Source of the DNA: Dysgonomonas sp. UBA7710
Lineage (GTDB): Bacteria; Bacteroidota; Bacteroidia; Bacteroidales; Dysgonomonadaceae
Direction of reading: 5' to 3'
NCBI RefSeq assembly: GCF_002482385.1
Contig: NZ_DLFW01000018.1
Location: forward strand, 57,741-121,740
DNA length: 64,000 bases
Below the pieces are notes generated by a model. The model searched no databases, had not been told where the DNA came from, and saw only the letters and a list, made by a program, of their open reading frames with translations. Each line of letters opens with the position of its first letter. Position 1 is the first letter of the stretch. Of the stretch, positions 54,201-61,190 are shown piece after piece. The translations under genes were made by a program, and so were the position numbers.

Positions 54201-54446
54201 CAGAATGATATATGGATCGTAAACGGGGATTACCTGTCGCTGCGGAATATCGAAGTCGGCTATTCCCTTCCTAAGAAGCTTATAGCTAAGGCTAACCTTA
54301 CCAAATGCCGTATCTATTTCAGCGGATACAATTTATATACCTGGAGCCATTTGCCGAAAGGCCTGGACCCGGAGAAGCCGATGAGCTATTGCTGGTGGTA
54401 TCCGAAAACCCGTTCGTTCTCATTTGGTATAAACATTGGCTTCTAA
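51225..54446 (+). CDS. SusC-like TonB-dependent outer-membrane transporter 2, unusual plug start
   Basis: The start is placed at M5 of the open frame (MNNIKNKLAGISKFLLMG), 1073 residues, with a signal peptide ending NTWA-Q. The CarboxypepD-like extension (LRGRIVDSEGKPIAGAVV), plug (MYVRGLRTMN, SPLIIVDNVER, VLKDAAATAIYGMRGANG) and barrel are typical. The segment that is EVVVVGYGSQKK in SusC1 reads HTMPVPFGRKPKKF here, so the usual conserved box between extension and plug is replaced. This represents a distinct SusC branch rather than a recent copy. SusD2 follows after 115 bases. Confidence 0.92.
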   Translation: MNNIKNKLAGISKFLLMGVLIFVTCNTWAQEEQVLRGRIVDSEGKPIAGAVVNVAEQSRIALSGEDGYFSLKNVKPDDELCVSSIGYKNATGTAEFSGAFQIVMEPDLDEYLHTMPVPFGRKPKKFMTEATSVVTGEELQKHPISVLQNAFTSTLSGVETYEWSSEPGWTETTMYVRGLRTMNKNARSPLIIVDNVERDLSFLDAFPIENITVLKDAAATAIYGMRGANGVIMVMTKRGLAGKTKIDFTQEIGFQMLSNKFETQNSYNMALTRNQVRYLDGLDPMYTNAQVEMYRRVSSGEKLTGIDQYKYFNTNWFEELYRETAPLYKTNMQISGGNARARYYVSFSYLRQEGMWNDKWTGYNEGYNTSHTLNRYNLRSNLDIDVNKYLNVSLDLGGRIDNITQPTTGVFSLVTFGAVEANPMEPIYTPGGQIYSSNTANNPARLLASSGQEKNRRRNLYSTVNVTGDLGELVPGLKANAMVSFDAYDVFESTQTNSINSYYYDYSNASVTDPSEFTLSKMTSYSALSDPTANERGNYYNLNFNAGFSYDKTFGKHNVGARAFFRTYQNAVNRIESTNYANQSSNRFMSYNGQATYVYDSRYIFSGNLSHMGCDNFAPDDRWGTFWGTSIGWVASEESWLKNKNINLLKLRASYGTSGQSTTGANRYPYQSTYGSGTGYNFGTSSSSIGGIYESLAGSNNNKWELSEMLNVGLDFDFWNKKLYGSFDAFKEWRSNILIDRSTIPSIVGVSVAQDSYGKVESKGFELSIGHRGNIGKVNYFVEGMLSYNTNKITEMDETEPNVPWQRKTGDRIRDYTSVAELYEIPFNNSIGGWNIYKFEGWASDPNLIASSQQDAIDNPEKYPYNTASNGSQQLGTAVFKDLNGDRQIDSNDMVPDTYTIIPELIPSMTFGFEYAGFDARAILTAYLNRSVFLSPAVSYSGWSNMGTHEVTKAWGYYNDDPTDPRNINATYPRPTYGGFNAIDSDRSTGTYQNDIWIVNGDYLSLRNIEVGYSLPKKLIAKANLTKCRIYFSGYNLYTWSHLPKGLDPEKPMSYCWWYPKTRSFSFGINIGF

Positions 54447-54519
54447 GTAAGGTAAAATATTTAAAGCATTGTTTTCAGACATAATATATTATTGCTATTA
54501 TACATACAAAAGCAATAAA

Positions 54520-54534
54520 AAGGTCTGAGACCTT
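54520..54534. promoter_or_regulatory. Short palindrome between SusC2 and SusD2
   Basis: AAGGTCT-G-AGACCTT lies in the 115-base gap, unusually long for a SusCD pair. It could be a weak hairpin affecting read-through or mRNA processing. Confidence 0.35.
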
Positions 54535-54561
54535 AATTCAAGAATAAACAAGGAATATAAA

Positions 54562-56355
54562 ATGAAAAAGATTGCAATATATATAACCACAGTACTGTTG
54601 CTATTAAGTAATCATTCATGTAGTGATTATCTGGGCAAAGAAGTGGACTTGTCCCTGTCGGACGAACAGGTATTCAGTAGCTTTGAGAATACGCGGGGTT
54701 TCCTTGCAAATATTTATACTTATTTGCCTGATGCCTTCGCAGGATATAATAATGGACAATTTCTGGCCGCGTCGCGCGACTGTATGACCGACAATTCTTT
54801 GTCTTTCTGGGATGTGCATTATTATCATAGTGTACTTACCGACAGTTACTCGGCTGCAGATCATCCGTTTGCCAGGGATTTCTGGCCGAAGAACTTCAAA
54901 GGTATCCGGGCGGCAAACCAGTTTATGAAGAACGCCCGTTCGTCAGTGATTGGTAATTCGGAAAAAACAGGAGACGATAATCATCTGTACGATCGTAATA
55001 TAGCCGAGGCACGTCTGCTTCGCGCTATCTTCCATTTCGACATAGCCTGCTGGTTTGGTGATGTACCTGTTATCGGCAATGATGAGAATGGAATACCTAT
55101 CGTATTCGATCCGAGCGACACAGAGGCTATGAACAGGGCGCGTACGAACTGTGCGGACGCATTGAAATGGATTGCCGACGAGTGTGACGCCATAAAAAAT
55201 CAATTACCGTACCGTTATAGCAATGAGGATGAAAACTGGGGCCGTGTGAATGGGGCCGCTGCTTATGCTTTAAAGTCAAGAGCTTTATTGTACAGGGCAT
55301 CCGCGCTCCATAATCCGGACAATAAGGCTGAATACTGGCAGGAAGCTGCTACAGCAGCATTGGATTTAATTACAGAAAATGCGAAGCACAGTAACCGCTA
55401 TAAGTTATATACGACAAGTGATAATAATCCGAATAAAAATTATTACGAATGTTTTGTGACCACTCCGTACTATAATGACGAATACATTCTGACCCGTTCG
55501 GTATGGAATACCTATCAGATAGAGTTGTTCCTGGCACCTTGCGGTTTCAGTGGTACAGCAAGTTCCACAGGACGTACCAATCCGACTCAGAATCTGGTAG
55601 ATAGTTATGAAACCATCAATGGTCTGCCTATCGATCAGGACCCTACTTATAACGACCAGAATCCGTATGCGAACCGCGACCCGCGTCTGGAACAGACCAT
55701 TCTGCACAACGGGTCCATCTGGGGTGATCCTTTGCAGGAAGAACAACGTGCAGTAGATGTATCATATCCTGACGGAAAAGACTATCAACAATTGCATGGC
55801 GGTACACTGACCGGATATTATACAAAGAAGTTCCTGAACAATATGTCGTTCAAAAGCCCTTCTACATACAACCATGCCTGTCCTATCTTCCGGTATGCAG
55901 AAATCTTGTTGAATGCGGCGGAAGCGATAAATGAGGCTTCGGGGCCCGATCAGGCTTATCAGTATGTAAATCAGGTGCGTGCCCGTGTAGGTATGCCGCC
56001 TTATAAAGGTATGACAAAGGAACAGCTTCGTGAGCGTATCCGTAACGAACGCCGCATAGAATTTTGTTTCGAAGACCATCGCTTCTTTGATGAGCGTCGC
56101 TGGAAATTGTTCGAGGGCCAGACTGTCAGCAGTGAAAAGAGCCTGCCGCGTTACAAGCAGGTGTACAATATTTATGGTGTAACTGTTACTCCTGAACTTT
56201 CAACCGTTTACACATACGGTGGAGCTCAGAAACATCCTACCCGAGCATTCAACAGCCCGAAAAACTATTACTTCCCGTTGCCTGATACAGAAGTGAAGAA
56301 GGCTCCGAATCTTAGGCAAAATCCGGGTTGGGAATTATCTGTGGCATCTGAATAG
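54562..56355 (+). CDS. SusD-like glycan-binding lipoprotein 2
   Basis: The 597-residue protein has a lipoprotein signal (LLLLSNHSC, Cys20), a SusD start (YLGKEVDLSLSDEQVFSSFENTRGFLANIYTYLPD), the helix-rich core (EARLLRAIFHFDIACWFGDVPVI, LNAAEAINEASG) and the end domain (ERRIEFCFEDHRFFDERRW, NYYFPLPDTEV, RQNPGW). It is diverged from SusD1, matching the diverged SusC2. A different length or branching of arabinan fragments is likely. Confidence 0.94.
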   Translation: MKKIAIYITTVLLLLSNHSCSDYLGKEVDLSLSDEQVFSSFENTRGFLANIYTYLPDAFAGYNNGQFLAASRDCMTDNSLSFWDVHYYHSVLTDSYSAADHPFARDFWPKNFKGIRAANQFMKNARSSVIGNSEKTGDDNHLYDRNIAEARLLRAIFHFDIACWFGDVPVIGNDENGIPIVFDPSDTEAMNRARTNCADALKWIADECDAIKNQLPYRYSNEDENWGRVNGAAAYALKSRALLYRASALHNPDNKAEYWQEAATAALDLITENAKHSNRYKLYTTSDNNPNKNYYECFVTTPYYNDEYILTRSVWNTYQIELFLAPCGFSGTASSTGRTNPTQNLVDSYETINGLPIDQDPTYNDQNPYANRDPRLEQTILHNGSIWGDPLQEEQRAVDVSYPDGKDYQQLHGGTLTGYYTKKFLNNMSFKSPSTYNHACPIFRYAEILLNAAEAINEASGPDQAYQYVNQVRARVGMPPYKGMTKEQLRERIRNERRIEFCFEDHRFFDERRWKLFEGQTVSSEKSLPRYKQVYNIYGVTVTPELSTVYTYGGAQKHPTRAFNSPKNYYFPLPDTEVKKAPNLRQNPGWELSVASE

Positions 56356-56396
56356 AAGGATATGTAAAGGTTGAAAACTTTAAAAACGAAAAATGT

Positions 56397-58286
56397 ATGA
56401 AATACTATAAATGGTTTAGCTTATTAGTTATCTGCTCGCTCCTTCTTGGGGCGTGCAGTGACGATGATAAGGATTTTGGGAAACTAGGCGTAATCATTGA
56501 AACGCCTGTTGTGTCGGAAATAACCTATTCGTCGGTGCAGTTACAGGCAACATTGTCTTCTGCAAATAGTGTAATATTGTCGAAACGTGGTTTTTGCTAT
56601 AGCACTAAAGCCAACCCGGATATTTACGATGCAACGGTTGTGGCTACGGGCAATGAGTCTTTTACAGCTACGCTTACAGGTTTACAGGGCAATACCACCT
56701 ATTATGTACGCGCCTTTGTAAGCATCTATAACGGGGGAGTAGCTTATTCACCCGAAATAGAGGTATCGACCGGCGAAGGGACACTCGATGAACAACTGGC
56801 TCAGTATAAGGCTCCTGCCTATGCAGATAATTATGCAAGTATTGCCGCTTGGGACAACCGTAGCCAGTGGAATCTGGCCAATGTGCACGATCCTTCGGTG
56901 GTGTTGGCCAAAGACGGTTATTATTATATGTACCAGACGGATGCTTCATACGGAAATGCGCATGCCGGACATGGACATTTTCATGTCCGCCGTTCCAAAG
57001 ACCTTGTGTATTGGGAATATCTCGGTGGAACTATGAAAGAACTACCGGGGTGGGTTATTCCTAAACTGAATGAAATCCGGAAGGAGATGGGGCTGGGAGA
57101 AACTACCAGTACCAGTGAAAGTGAGTTCGGATATTGGGCGCCTAGTGTGCATAAGGTAAATGACGATTTGTACCGCATGTATTACTCGATTGTTTGTCCG
57201 GGGCTGCTTAATGGCGAGGGTACTTGGGGCGAACGTGCCTTTATCGGCATGATGGAAAACACCGATCCGGCAAATAATGATGGCTGGGTAGACAAAGGAT
57301 ATGTAGTCACCAATGCTTCGGATAAAGGACTTAATTTTAATGTGCAGGCAAACGACTGGGCAAATTGCTACTACAAATGGAATGCTATCGACCCTTCATA
57401 TATAGTCACTCCTGAGGGAGCGCACTGGCTTATCTACGGTTCATGGCACAGTGGTATTGTAGCTATGGAATTGAATGCTGCAGATGGCATGCCAAAACAA
57501 AATTTAGGAGTTCCATGGGCTGATACCAGCGCCCCTGCCGGATACGGACAATTGATATACACACGTCAGGCAGGTAATCGCTGGCAGGCTAGTGAAGGCC
57601 CGGAAATAGTCTACAATCCCGAAACAGGTTATTACTATCTGTTTGTGGCCTATGACGCGCTCGGCGTTCCTTATAATACCCGTGTAGCCCGTTCGAAGAG
57701 TATTACGGGACCATATCTGGGTATTGATGGTACGAATGTGACTGCTGGCGGGGACATGCTTCCGGTGGTTACTCATCCATATAAATTTGCTAATAGCAAT
57801 GGCTGGGTAGGTATCTCACACTGTGCTATATTCAACGATGGTAATGGCAACTGGTACTATTCTTCGCAAGGGCGTTTACCTGAAAGTGTAGATAATTATA
57901 TTATGATGGGACATGTCCGCAGTATTCGCTGGACAAAAGACGGATGGCCACTGGTGATGCCTGAACGTTACGGGGCTGTACCACAAGTAGCTATTACTGA
58001 AGAAGAATTGGTTGGCAACTGGGAGCATATCGATTTGTCATATAGCTACGGAAAACAAAAGGAATCGTCTGTAATGACATTGACGGCAGAGCATACTGTT
58101 TCGGAAGGTACATGGAAAAATGCTGCATGGAGTTATGATGCCGGTAAGCAAGTACTGACAGTAAATGGCGTAGAATTATATCTGCAACGTGAGGTGGACT
58201 GGGAAGCTAATCCCAGAACGCATACTATAGTTTATGCTGCTTATGGTGGTAATTTTAAAACTTACTGGGGGAAGAAAATAAAATAG
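56397..58286 (+). CDS. GH43 endo-arabinanase-like lipoprotein with N-terminal Fn3-like domain
   Basis: The 629-residue protein has a lipobox LLGAC (Cys20). Residues about 35-125 form a fibronectin-like beta domain (SEITYSSVQLQATLSSA, TYYVRAFVSI). The GH43 propeller (about 150-500) has ANVHDPSVV (Asp), NAIDPSYIV (Asp), ASEGPEIVY (Glu) and a His in ISHCAIF, all intact. The C-terminal beta domain begins ELVGNWEHIDLSY and matches the C-terminal part of the GH43 at 42819. Such spacer-mounted, lipid-anchored enzymes cut polymer at the surface for the SusCD pairs. Last gene before a terminator. Confidence 0.9.
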   Translation: MKYYKWFSLLVICSLLLGACSDDDKDFGKLGVIIETPVVSEITYSSVQLQATLSSANSVILSKRGFCYSTKANPDIYDATVVATGNESFTATLTGLQGNTTYYVRAFVSIYNGGVAYSPEIEVSTGEGTLDEQLAQYKAPAYADNYASIAAWDNRSQWNLANVHDPSVVLAKDGYYYMYQTDASYGNAHAGHGHFHVRRSKDLVYWEYLGGTMKELPGWVIPKLNEIRKEMGLGETTSTSESEFGYWAPSVHKVNDDLYRMYYSIVCPGLLNGEGTWGERAFIGMMENTDPANNDGWVDKGYVVTNASDKGLNFNVQANDWANCYYKWNAIDPSYIVTPEGAHWLIYGSWHSGIVAMELNAADGMPKQNLGVPWADTSAPAGYGQLIYTRQAGNRWQASEGPEIVYNPETGYYYLFVAYDALGVPYNTRVARSKSITGPYLGIDGTNVTAGGDMLPVVTHPYKFANSNGWVGISHCAIFNDGNGNWYYSSQGRLPESVDNYIMMGHVRSIRWTKDGWPLVMPERYGAVPQVAITEEELVGNWEHIDLSYSYGKQKESSVMTLTAEHTVSEGTWKNAAWSYDAGKQVLTVNGVELYLQREVDWEANPRTHTIVYAAYGGNFKTYWGKKIK

Positions 58287-58303
58287 TTTTTCATTTTCGT
58301 ACT

Positions 58304-58345
58304 AAAAACTGCTTTGTTGTCAATTGGCGGCAATGCAGTTTTTAC
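58304..58345 (+). terminator. Terminator of the arabinan operon
   Basis: The 9-bp stem AAAAACTGC/GCAGTTTTT (58304-58312 with 58335-58343) lies 18 bases past the GH43 stop and separates the HTCS-type operon from the AraR-type operon. Confidence 0.75.
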
Positions 58346-58384
58346 CTTTTAAGTATAGCTGATAGCCAGATTTGTAGGAAATAA

Positions 58385-58460
58385 CATGTTTTATAACATA
58401 TCTAAATAAGTGTATTCTGAGACACTTATTTGTTATCTTGCAAGTGTATTTGGTACACTT
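58385..58460 (+). promoter_or_regulatory. Triple-palindrome AraR operator module before the acetyltransferase operon
   Basis: ATGTT-N4-AACAT (58386-58399), AATAAGTGT-N8-ACACTTATT (58405-58430) and AAGTGT-N7-ACACTT (58442-58460) reproduce the order, spacing and much of the sequence of 19860-19937. A -7-like TTATCTTG (58433-58440) sits in the same place as TAATATTG there. The longer open frame of the acetyltransferase would start inside this site, which argues for the start at 58504. Confidence 0.8.
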
Positions 58461-58503
58461 ATATGGTGTTTCCAGGATATCTAAACAAATCGCTGATATA
58501 AAA

Positions 58504-59064
58504 ATGAAAACAGAGAAGGAGAAAATGGCTGCCGGAGAGCGTTATTGGGCTCATGGAGAAGAGATGATCGGACATCGGGCAAAGATAAAGCCAATACTTC
58601 ATAAATTGAACGTGACGGAATATTATACCGATAAATTTCATGATGTAATAAACGAATTATGTCCTAATTCGGCAAAGGATCTCCACCTCGAACCTCCTTT
58701 TTTCTGCGATTATGGTGAATTTATATATGCTGAAGAAAATGTTTTTATCAATACCGGAGCGGTTATCCTTGATGGCGGAACAGTAAAGATAGGTGCCAAT
58801 ACGTTGATTGCACCCGGCGTACATATATATACAGCCGGTCATCCGCTCGATATTGAAGACCGCAAACAATGGGAAGCGTGCAAGCCTGTAGTTATAGGAA
58901 AAGACTGCTGGATAGGAGGGCATTCTACGATTTGTCCCGGTGTGACTATCGGTGACCGTTCTGTTGTCGGGGCAGGGGCAGTAGTGACAAAAGATGTTCC
59001 GGCCGATAGTCTTGTGGTTGGTAATCCTGCGAGAGTAGTGAAAAAGCTAAATCAATCTAAATAA
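58504..59064 (+). CDS. Hexapeptide-repeat sugar O-acetyltransferase (Maa/LacA type)
   Basis: The ATG at 58504 (MKTEKEKMAAGERYWAHGEE) gives 186 residues. The N-terminal Mac-type cap (about 5-60) precedes the left-handed beta helix of hexapeptide repeats (VFINTGAVILDGGTVKIGANTLIAPGV..., VTIGDRSVVGAGAVVTKDV). The catalytic His is in YTAGHPLD. Relatives acetylate maltose, galactosides or other sugars with acetyl-CoA, often as a detoxification step. Being first after an AraR operator module, it may act on arabinose or an arabino-oligosaccharide; inference. The GH97 gene starts 9 bases after its stop. Confidence 0.88.
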   Translation: MKTEKEKMAAGERYWAHGEEMIGHRAKIKPILHKLNVTEYYTDKFHDVINELCPNSAKDLHLEPPFFCDYGEFIYAEENVFINTGAVILDGGTVKIGANTLIAPGVHIYTAGHPLDIEDRKQWEACKPVVIGKDCWIGGHSTICPGVTIGDRSVVGAGAVVTKDVPADSLVVGNPARVVKKLNQSK

Positions 59065-59073
59065 TTAATTACC

Positions 59074-61008
59074 ATGAAAAAATTATTGGGAGGATTCCTA
59101 CCTCTCTTTATTATCGGATTATTAGTATCATGTTCTCCAAAGCAAGATGCTTTAACCAGTCCTGATGGAAAAATAGCAGTGCAATTGAACCGGGATTCTG
59201 CAAAAGTTTTGAAATATACCATTAAAAAGAATGGTATAACAGTTATCGAGCCTTCAGTTTTAGGACTGGTAAGGAACGATGCCGATTTCTCTTCTCTTGA
59301 AATTGTAAGCATCGGTGCCAGGCACGATGTACAGGGTACTTATGTCACTCCTGCCGAAAAAAGGCTGAACAATAGTTTCAAGGCAAATGAATGGGATGTG
59401 AAAGTAAAAAATCCGGAAGGGGAAGAAATGACAATTACTTTCCATATCGGAGACAATGGTGTTGCTTTCCGCTATGCCTTTGATGAAACTTCTACAGATG
59501 AAAAGACAATAGAGAAAGAAAATACATCGTTCCGCTTTGCAACTGCAACTAAAGCGTGGCTGCATCCGCACGATGATGTGAAAAACTGCTGGGCACAGAC
59601 ATGTCCGAGCTATGAGGATAATTATATTACAGACATCCCTGTAGGAACGGAAGCCCCTAAAAAAGCAGGATGGAGTTTTCCGGCTTTATTCAATAACGGA
59701 GAAACATGGGTGTTACTTACAGAAGCGGGATTAGAACCGCCTTATTGTGGCACACGTCTGGCTCAACATAGTCCTGAGGGCGAATATTTTATTGAGTTTC
59801 CGCAACAGGGGGAAACTGTAAAACCCACCGATCCTGTTACTCCGATATCGAAACTGCCATTACGTTCTCCGTGGCGTGTGATTATGCTGGGAGCGTTAAA
59901 CGATATAGTAGAAAGCTCGATGGTAACAGATGTTTCCGAGCCAAGTCGTGTGAAAGATGCAAGTTTTGTGAAACCCGGAATCGTAGCATGGAGCTGGGGT
60001 GTGGAAAAAGACCCGTCTGTTAATTATGACCGTCAGAAACAATATATCGACTATGCCGCTAAAATGACATGGGAATATGTTCTGGTAGATGGACTTTGGG
60101 ATACGGTAATAGGTTATGAAAAAATACAAGAGCTGATAGATTACGCTAAGACCAAGAATGTTAAACTTCTTCTGTGGTATAATTCCGCGGGAGATTGGAA
60201 TACAACTTACCAAACCCCGAAGAATGCACTATTAACAAGGGACGCTCGCAGAGCTGAATTTGAACGGGTGAGCAAGATGGGAATCGCCGGTCTTAAAGTC
60301 GATTTCTGGCCGGGGGACGGGCCTTCGGCTATTCAGTATTATTATGATATGATGCAGGACGCTGCTGATTATAAGTTGATGCTCAACTTCCACGGAACTA
60401 CTGTTCCCCGTGGCTGGAGTCGTACATTCCCTAACCTGATGACGTTGGAATCTATCAAAGGATTTGAGTTTATCACCTTTGCTCAGGAGACCGCTGATCT
60501 GGCTCCGCAACATTGTGCTACGGCTGTTTTTGCCCGTAATGTAGTCGGTCCTATGGACTTTACTCCGGTTTGTTTTGGCGAGATACCGAATATCCAGCGT
60601 CGTACGTCCAACGGATTCGAAATTGCATTGACCGTTCTTTTCCAATCCGGAATTCAGCATTATGTGGAAATTCCTGAAAGTATGGAGAAACAACCTGACT
60701 ATGTACAGGAGTATATGAAGAATGTACCAAGGGTATGGGATGATATAAAGTTAATAGATGGTTTCCCTGCCAAATATGCCGTGTTTGCACGTAAGTCGGG
60801 AGAAAAATGGTATGTGGCCGGAATTAATGCCGAAACCGCAGTGAAAACGTTGGAACTGGATTTGTCGAAACTGAATATCTCAAAAGAAGGTACAATGATT
60901 ACCGATGGTGATACTAACCGTACATTCAGCCAAAAACAGGTTTCATTGAATAATGGAAAACTAAGCGTTGAAATTCAGCCGAATGGCGGATTTGTAATAG
61001 TATTTTAG
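59074..61008 (+). CDS. GH97 retaining-type glycosidase (alpha-galactosidase/beta-L-arabinopyranosidase group)
   Basis: The 644-residue lipoprotein has a lipobox LLVSC (Cys20). It has an N-terminal beta-super-sandwich (about 25-270), a TIM barrel (about 285-560) and a C-terminal beta domain. The nucleophile-type Asp is in GLKVDFWPGDG, the mark of the retaining GH97 subgroup; inverting SusB-like members differ there. One retaining GH97 of Bacteroides was shown to be a beta-L-arabinopyranosidase, and others are alpha-galactosidases. The two substrates are stereochemically alike, so the AraR-controlled setting favours the arabinopyranosidase reading without proving it. Confidence 0.88.
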   Translation: MKKLLGGFLPLFIIGLLVSCSPKQDALTSPDGKIAVQLNRDSAKVLKYTIKKNGITVIEPSVLGLVRNDADFSSLEIVSIGARHDVQGTYVTPAEKRLNNSFKANEWDVKVKNPEGEEMTITFHIGDNGVAFRYAFDETSTDEKTIEKENTSFRFATATKAWLHPHDDVKNCWAQTCPSYEDNYITDIPVGTEAPKKAGWSFPALFNNGETWVLLTEAGLEPPYCGTRLAQHSPEGEYFIEFPQQGETVKPTDPVTPISKLPLRSPWRVIMLGALNDIVESSMVTDVSEPSRVKDASFVKPGIVAWSWGVEKDPSVNYDRQKQYIDYAAKMTWEYVLVDGLWDTVIGYEKIQELIDYAKTKNVKLLLWYNSAGDWNTTYQTPKNALLTRDARRAEFERVSKMGIAGLKVDFWPGDGPSAIQYYYDMMQDAADYKLMLNFHGTTVPRGWSRTFPNLMTLESIKGFEFITFAQETADLAPQHCATAVFARNVVGPMDFTPVCFGEIPNIQRRTSNGFEIALTVLFQSGIQHYVEIPESMEKQPDYVQEYMKNVPRVWDDIKLIDGFPAKYAVFARKSGEKWYVAGINAETAVKTLELDLSKLNISKEGTMITDGDTNRTFSQKQVSLNNGKLSVEIQPNGGFVIVF

Positions 61009-61017
61009 TAGTTCGGC

Positions 61018-61180
61018 CTCCTAACTGGCTCCGCCGAATGCTGTTTGGCTCCGCTTCGCTCTGTCAAACGTTGTTTCCATGGAGGGGGACTTTAGTATAT
61101 AGAAAGATGAATGAATAATTTTATAAAAACATATGCTCTCTCTGATTCCTCCCGTTTGGGGAGGCTGGGAGGGACCTTAA
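61018..61180. repeat. Intergenic repeat fragments before the second GH51
   Basis: Contains GGCTCCGCCGAATGCTG, GGCTCCGCTTCGCTCTG and the C/G-run motif CCTCCCGTTTGGGGAGG followed by GGGAGGG (61150-61173), the same sequence types as at 12582-12606 and 22287-22395. No gene or clear promoter is seen. Confidence 0.5.
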
Positions 61181-61190
61181 TTCTTTAAAT

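Noticed and set aside
58438..58503. TTG start adding 22 codons to the acetyltransferase
   Set aside because: The extension is translated from within the third AraR-like palindrome and has no family match; the ATG at 58504 begins the conserved domain.
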